Translations under genes and position numbers: made by a program
Source of the DNA: Ectocarpus siliculosus
Taxonomy: Eukaryota; Sar; Phaeophyceae; Ectocarpales; Ectocarpaceae
Assembly (NCBI GenBank): GCA_000310025.1
Contig: FN648490.1
Location: forward strand, 124,001-188,000
DNA: 64,000 nucleotides
Direction: 5' to 3'
Notes under the pieces: generated by a model
Told to the model about the DNA's origin: nothing
Seen by the model: only the letters and a program-made list of their open reading frames with translations
Database searches by the model: none
Shown: positions 58,758 to 64,000 of the stretch, piece by piece
How the letters are laid out: every line of letters begins with the position of its first letter
Numbering within the stretch: position 1 is the first letter of the stretch

Positions 58758-61700
58758 GTACCATTGCCTAAGCGCATGCACAAGAATTCGCAGTTTGTCC
58801 GCAGGAATAAGCTATTTTTATGGTTTGGTTTTACCTTGAGCTGTGAGATCCAAAAATGAAAACGAAATGAAAACGATTATTTTTCCCCTTTGTTCACAAG
58901 GTTTCGTCAGAATGCTATGGTACGTCTCAGCTGACACCAGGGATGATAAGTGCAAGAAATAGACAAGAAAACGAAAGCATTTCACCCATAAAACAACGGC
59001 GAGGGCCAAGTGACAAACGGTACACCTAAGTCTCGCTCGAAGCGCAGATCTGCAAATGATTTTTCCGTCCCATATCATGCTTTTTGTGCTCCGCGCTGCA
59101 TTAAAATCGACTCAGAAAATAAGGGAAATACATCCTCCCCGGGGGGAACTTGTGGGAAACTGGTACCCCGGGGGGAAATTGAAATACCCGGGGGATCTTT
59201 TTTCTTTATTGGTCGAAAACGATCTACCCCGGGGCTAAATCAACGCAACCATGCTTTCAGGCCGAAAAGGTAATGGGGGGGGGGGGGATCTGTACTAGGG
59301 GGGGGAAACTCCGTAGTTTACGGTATGTGTATGTGGTAGAGCGGAGCTTCGAAATTTGAGGATGCTCAAAAAGGGTGCATGATATTCACCGTCATATGCT
59401 GCACATGACAGCGACAACCACACGCCGCCGTTTTTATTTGGGCAGCAGACAGAAGAACATCCTGTTAAAAAAGAAGCGTAGCACCATTACTCCCTTGCCA
59501 GTACGACAATGAAGTGAGAGAGGTATGTCGCGGGCGATTGTGTGTTTTCTTAAGAGATCCTTAGATCTGGGGGGGGGGGGACAGGTACCTCCTCCAACCT
59601 CAAAAATGCAAGGAAGGATGTCTTACCTGTCCCCTAATCCCTCCCCTCACCTCAGGCGGATGTTTTCATTTTCGTACACGTGTACGTTCACGTCTTAGCA
59701 GAGTTGCACGACGAGATTGAGGAAGAAAGGCTAAAGCAACGTAGAGAAAGGGACCGAGACAATCGTCGAGAGAGTCCCACGGACAGCAGCACAAACAAGA
59801 GGCGCGAAAAAGCTGGATGGAATGGCCGCAAAACTCGTCCAACAAGACAGGGGGGGGGCTTTTTCTCGAGGTGACCGAGGTGAGATTTTTCCTGAAGCAC
59901 ACCCAACTACAACTACGATCGGAGAGGCAGCTACACCGCAGCGAGGCCGGTCTTTACGTAGCTGCGACGACGCTGCTGCACCAGCCTGCAGTTAGCTGGA
60001 TCGAAGGCCGGTCGTAGGAGGCTGTCGTGCTTTGACGGGCGGTGTGAGCCCGCCTCTGTCGGGGTTGACGCTAACAGCAACCTTTTCGATTTCTTGGAAT
60101 TCGAGCAGCAGAGACGAAAATACCAGCTTGTTGCTGCTGCTGCTTCGTACACGTTTAGCCGCCGCAGTGCGGACGCTGCTGCCACGGCGCGGCAAGCTAG
60201 GTGCTACGAAGGAACGAGACGCTCAAGTAGTTCAGTTTCGGGATGCTGACATCGTGGGGCGTCTTTTCCATTTTTCTGGGAAGTCCTGTGTGCTGCTTGC
60301 TGGTCGTATGCTCTCTTCGACAAAAAATCAACTTGTTCCTGTATGCAAGATCTACGTTTCGTCCTCAACACCTCTACCCGATGTCTCTTGGCTTGTCGTT
60401 CATTGGATAAAAACATTAACATTCATCGTTGAACCGTGATTACTAGGCCATTTTAAACCGGGAGCTCTCCGGCGTTCCCTCCGGAGCGAGTTCACTGGAA
60501 CGAAAAGAGCAGGTTGTTAGGCTTTCTTCAAACAGAAAAAGTAAATAAAATGATGTGATTACACCAACCAGCTGATTACACACACCGGGCTAACAACTGC
60601 TGTTGTACATAGTTCTGGAATGGCTCTTTTTCGCGGGTGCACCTCGAAAAAATATTGAGAGCTCCTCGCGGAATATTGCGACGTGAGAGAGGAAAGGGGC
60701 CGGGAGGAAAGCAACCATGCGGTCCGTTCTGAGGAAGGGATTACACGGATAACATCGAGTCGTGTCCCGCGATTTTCCTATCCGCGAAAAATGGTGTTGT
60801 TGGTTTTTGGCCGCGACTGACATTATCGTTCGGGATGCAGGGCAAAGACGCCCCGCGTCGCGACACACGGCAGACTTCAAGTCTGACTGCAGACAGCAGG
60901 ACCTTTTGCTGAGTACTTGAAAGTTCGGCGTCTCTACGCTGTTTGTTCGCCTGCGGGCCACGCGCGTCAGTCCTGGGAGGCCGGCCCGCTCAAACTAAGC
61001 GTAGCCGCATGGGAGGGTAAAAACATGTACTCACAGAGGCTGGCTCACCGCAGCATATGGTGTTTCTCGTATAGTTGGTTCCTTCGGCTGTTGCCCAGAA
61101 AACAGGCACTGCTTTATATTCCATGTCAAACTGCGTGTGCATGTAGTACATGTGCGTCATGTTGCAGCACCTAGTCTCTGCACATATACTACCACGCCCA
61201 TTTTTTTTTGGGGGGGGGGTTCCTGGGTTAAGAAAAAGCGTAATCCGGTTTGGTCGCGGTCCGAATCGGGTTCGGTCGCGTCGTCGTCCCTACAGCAGTC
61301 GATCGCGCCGCCGTTTTTGTTCCCTTTCGCCGCTCGGGCGAGCGGCCTGTGGGCAGCCCCCCCCCAAGTCAAGTCCACCGTCCCGCCGTCGGAACACGCC
61401 CTTGTATACCGCCGTATTGTCGGTGACACAAGATATCACGCACCCCTCGGACTGGTTTTCGAAGCTCGATTCCTAAGGGGTGGCGGTGCCGCAAGGCGTC
61501 GTCTCATGGTTGTGCAGCTTCCCGAAAACGTATCTATCGCGTTGGACTCTTCGTTATGGAGCTATCTAGTCGAGCTTTGAAAATCAGTCCAGGGGGGGGT
61601 GATATCCTCCTTCACCTGCAGTACTACTACCCCGAGGAGTATGATATGCATATACTACGACCATGCTGGCGGGGTTTATAAGGTTACCACAGGCGCCCAT

Positions 61701-62399
61701 GCCAAAGTTACCCCCTGAAATATTTCGTCTGGGCGTTTGTTCCGTCCGCTGATTTTGGCGCTAACTGACGACGGAGAGTCGCCACGAAAGAGCCGAATCT
61801 ACGAAATCTACGCGCCAGTCCCATTGCTACTGGTAATAAAGGACGAGAGCTGGCCCAAAAAGCGGCTCAATATGGCATTCGCGGGACAGCATGTTTTTTT
61901 CCTTGTCTGTCGCTTTTTCTTTTTGCAGCAACACAACGACTTTATTCTCTTTCTTCGGCACAAACGTAGTCTCGGATAAATGTTGCTGACGCGATCAGAC
62001 CCGAAGGCTGCATCGTACAGGAGGGCGTGGGTCTCTGCTCTTGGACAAACATACGTGCAGCCCGGCTTGAGGTTGATGAGAAAAAACACAACATGGTCTG
62101 CGACCAGAACGTGTTTCGTAGCGCTCTTGCTCTTCACCTTTTGGCGGACAATCTTTCCAGAGTAGCGCAAATGTAACCTTTGTCGATTCTGCGTGTGGGG
62201 AGGGGGGGGGGTGTCTGCGCCCGTTGCCATCAGCGAAGCATGCCTCGTTGAGGAAGTCATGTACTGTATCCAACAGGCTCACGGTTACGACACAGACCTC
62301 GCAACAACGATAGCAACAGAAGCCGTTCGGTCGATATTCTTGGGGAGAACACCGAACTCCCCCGTCTGCGCTGTTCTTCTCCAAACCTGGATGTGTGTG

Positions 62400-62610
62400 G
62401 CTCTGCCCATAACGAACCTCCCCCCTCTCCGTCCCGGTTTTGTAGAGATGCGAGATCAATGGTCTAACAGTTACGGCACGCACGGCTATGAGTACCCCCC
62501 CCCCTGCTGACCATCGGATATCGGTCCTGTGGGAACAATGCTCCGTCCTCTCGAGGACGCGTGTTCAATGGTCTAACCGCTAAGGCATGCAAAACAGAAG
62601 AGTACGCCCC
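62400..62610 (+). repeat. Two adjacent copies of dispersed repeat R1
   Basis: Subtype B spans about 62410-62508 (GTCCCGGTTTTGTAGAGATG, ATGGTCTAACAGTTACGG, CTATGAGTACCCCCC). Subtype A spans about 62515-62610 (TATCGGTCCTGTGGGAACAA, CCTCTCGAGGACGCG, AATGGTCTAACCGCTAAGGC, GAGTACGCCCCC). Each ends in a C run. Confidence 0.8.
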
Positions 62611-62654
62611 CCCCCCCCCCCCCTCCNCCCCCCCCCCCCCCCCCCCCCCCCGCC
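62606..62654. repeat. Poly-C tract with an ambiguous base
   Basis: About 45 cytosines are interrupted by CTCC, one N and a G. Length is probably inaccurate in the assembly. Confidence 0.9.
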
Positions 62655-62700
62655 CCGCTGACCGCTAAGCTTGAGTACCCTTCCCCCTCCCTCGTCTCAT

Positions 62701-62897
62701 ATGGAACTCCCTACTCAGGGGCGGAGCCTATACTTCACCCCTCGGGAGACGGTAATCTTCGGGTACCTCTTTGACCTAGCGGACACGGACGATGATGGTC
62801 TAGTCGGCGGGAACGATGGCGGGCACGCTCTCCTCGGCCGCTCGCGCTTGCCGCAGTCCACGCTGCAACGCCTGTGGGCGGAGGCCGGGGGGGAAAG
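62701..62897 (+). CDS. First exon of an EH-domain protein (gene continues beyond the window)
   Basis: A Met at 62701 opens a frame of 65 codons plus two bases ending at a GAAAG|GTGTGC donor. It contains an EF-hand loop DTDDDGLVGGND preceded by FGYLFDLA and followed by SRLPQSTLQRLWAEA. This order (helix, DxDxDG loop, 'sgLP...L..iW') is diagnostic of EH domains, which bind NPF motifs in endocytic proteins such as Eps15, EHD and plant TPLATE-complex subunits. The second half of the domain was not found in the remaining 1.1 kb, so intron 1 probably extends past the window or an exon was missed. Confidence 0.65.
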
Positions 62898-64000
62898 GTG
62901 TGCGGCTCGTTGTGTTTTGTTTTCGTTTCCTGAGTCAGTTGTGCTGGGACTGATTTGATTTATTGTTTGCTGTTGTTGGTTGGTGCTGCTTGCTGCCGCT
63001 TGTTGTCGTTGTTGATGCATGTCGTGTTGTCGTTGTCGTTGCTGCTTCAGTTGGCCGACGAACTGGAGCTGACAATATTTCGTGTATCACCCTTCCCCAA
63101 CCACTTGCGTTGCTGCTGTAGAGATGAGCCCTCGTATTGACGTGTCTCGCTGCTTGCGCTGGTGTAGACCTCAACATTGTGTTCGTCGGCTGAAGCTACT
63201 TGCATGTTTCGACCGAACCTGCGTCTCCCAATCGTTTTCACTCACATTGAGATATTCCCAGGAATCCTTCAATCGTTTCGTGTGTGCGTGTTTTTGTTGG
63301 GTTTCGTGAACAGCCATGCGTATTTCGGGGGGGGGGATTGTTCTACATGTATGTAGCGTTTCCTCACGTAATGCATCTGGGTTGCGACAAAGGCCTCGCG
63401 TTGTGTAAAGGCTAGACGCTAACTGAAGTAGTTACTTCGAAGCCCCTACGTGCAGTGCACAAATTTTATGTATGTCCAAACATTTTTACGTGGATAAAAG
63501 CTTGAACCAATGGTATCAACGTACATGACGACAGTAGATTCTCTCCCTTTAAGCGCCTCTTGGCATGGGCGGGGAGGGTGGTAACGTTTTTTTGTTCGTT
63601 CCTCGGCCTGACCGCTGAGATCGTATACTGGTGAAAGCGTCTCCACAGGCGTCAAAACCTTCGTTTCCCACCTGACGAAAACAGTCCCGTCTGCGTGAAC
63701 GAGGGACGAGGATGCTTCCGATTTGGCTTGGTGTCGAGCTTGTACCTTATTATGTTCGTTTTCTTGCTGTCCCCGGTGGATACGTGTCGGTAGTGCTCAA
63801 AGCCGGTTTTCCCGAAGTTATGTTTGGGATGAGCTTCAGCGACAGGGTGTTGCCTCCAAGCAACCCTTTCGCCGGCAAACGAGCATTTCCCCCCCTCCTG
63901 CCCACTGCCCAGCAACTATACCCCCGCCGCCCTCAATGCTCCTATGCTCCGTCCTCTCGAGAACGCGTGGTCAATGGTCTAGCCGGCGCTAAGGCATGTA
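62898..64000. other. Probable intron 1 of the EH-domain gene
   Basis: No downstream exon completing the EH domain was recognised. The window ends in an R1 repeat copy (63935-64000: GCTCCGTCCTCTCGAGAACG, CGTGGTCAATGGTCTAGC, CTAAGGCATG). Confidence 0.4.

Larger units (their letters stand above)
58239..59325. mobile_element. Non-autonomous DNA transposon with TIRs and 7-base target-site duplication
   Basis: The left terminus TACTGTAAACTACGGAGT followed by TTTCCCCCC is matched inversely by the right terminus (GGGGGGAAACTCCGTAG then TTTACGGTA). The element of 1087 bases is bounded by identical TGTGTAT at 58232-58238 and 59326-59332. Internally there are C- and G-rich motifs repeated as direct copies (GACGTACCGCGGGGGGG) and an inserted R1 copy at 58337-58460. 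No transposase is visible, so it would depend on an enzyme encoded elsewhere. The superfamily is not identified; 7-8 base duplications fit hAT-like families, which is inference. Confidence 0.8.
59333..62700. other. Repeat-rich sequence, no gene confidently recognised
   Basis: Open frames include 59680-59874 (plus, charged), 60204-60422 (minus), 61137-61580 (plus) and 61808-62260 (minus), none with a recognisable domain or consistent splicing. The segment 61495-61610 resembles repeat family R3 (GTCGAGCTTTGAAAATCAGT, then CC and a G run). R1 copies occupy 62400-62610 and are followed by a poly-C tract. Confidence 0.4.

Noticed and set aside
60204-60422. Basic 72-codon minus-strand frame
   Set aside because: The composition looks plausible for an exon, but no splice partners or homologous motif were visible.
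61808-62260. 150-codon minus-strand frame with a Lys-rich end
   Set aside because: No domain, start context or downstream exon was found, and part of it is low-complexity sequence; too weak to call.
1-64000. CRISPR array, operon, prophage or viral insertion
   Set aside because: Tandem repeats are intronic minisatellites without regularly sized unique spacers; all recognised genes are intron-containing eukaryotic genes; no viral gene was recognised.

Overview
This is a draft-assembly window from an intron-rich, GC-biased eukaryotic nuclear genome. It has a 100-base gap (54830-54929), long poly-C and poly-G runs, and many short GC-rich exons separated by longer introns rich in T, GT or repeats. 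All splice sites I could place are GT-AG. No bacterial, organellar or viral gene order is visible. The architecture (32 exons for clathrin heavy chain, repeat-filled introns of 0.2-2.7 kb) suggests a stramenopile of the brown-alga type. That assignment is inference; no sequence here was matched to a species.

Layout: (1) 894-4050, minus: five-exon SLC35E3-like nucleotide-sugar/triose-phosphate translocator. (2) 5388-28484, plus: a complete clathrin heavy chain gene, 32 exons, about 1734 codons, head-to-head with the transporter. (3) 28485-31500: mostly empty sequence plus a decayed ankyrin-like fragment on the minus strand. (4) 31815-38803, plus: RPP30, a protein subunit of RNase P/MRP, eight exons. 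(5) 40025-50148 (perhaps to 51110), minus: a large unrecognised multi-exon gene rich in Gly/Ser, convergent with RPP30. (6) 51534-57164, plus: EMG1/NEP1, the 18S rRNA pseudouridine methyltransferase, eight exons, head-to-head with the preceding gene. (7) 57165-62700: repeat-dominated, including a 1.09-kb element with terminal inverted repeats and a 7-bp target-site duplication. (8) 62701 onward, plus: the first exon of an EH-domain (EF-hand-like) gene that runs off the window.

These are ordinary housekeeping genes: vesicle coat, Golgi/ER transport, RNase P and ribosome biogenesis. They are not an operon or cluster, although clathrin and the EH-domain gene could both act in endocytosis.

The unusual content is non-coding. 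Several introns carry decayed local copies of the neighbouring exon end together with its splice site. A roughly 56-base hairpin-forming unit next to TG repeats recurs in clathrin introns 3, 16, 17 and 18 and in EMG1 intron 6. A 78-bp minisatellite in EMG1 intron 6 is open in the EMG1 reading frame. There is a tRNA-headed SINE-like element, a MITE beside the gap, a cluster of alternating inverted repeats in RPP30 intron 7, and at least three other dispersed repeat families. I found no convincing new biological system; the exon-edge copies and the hairpin unit are the best leads.
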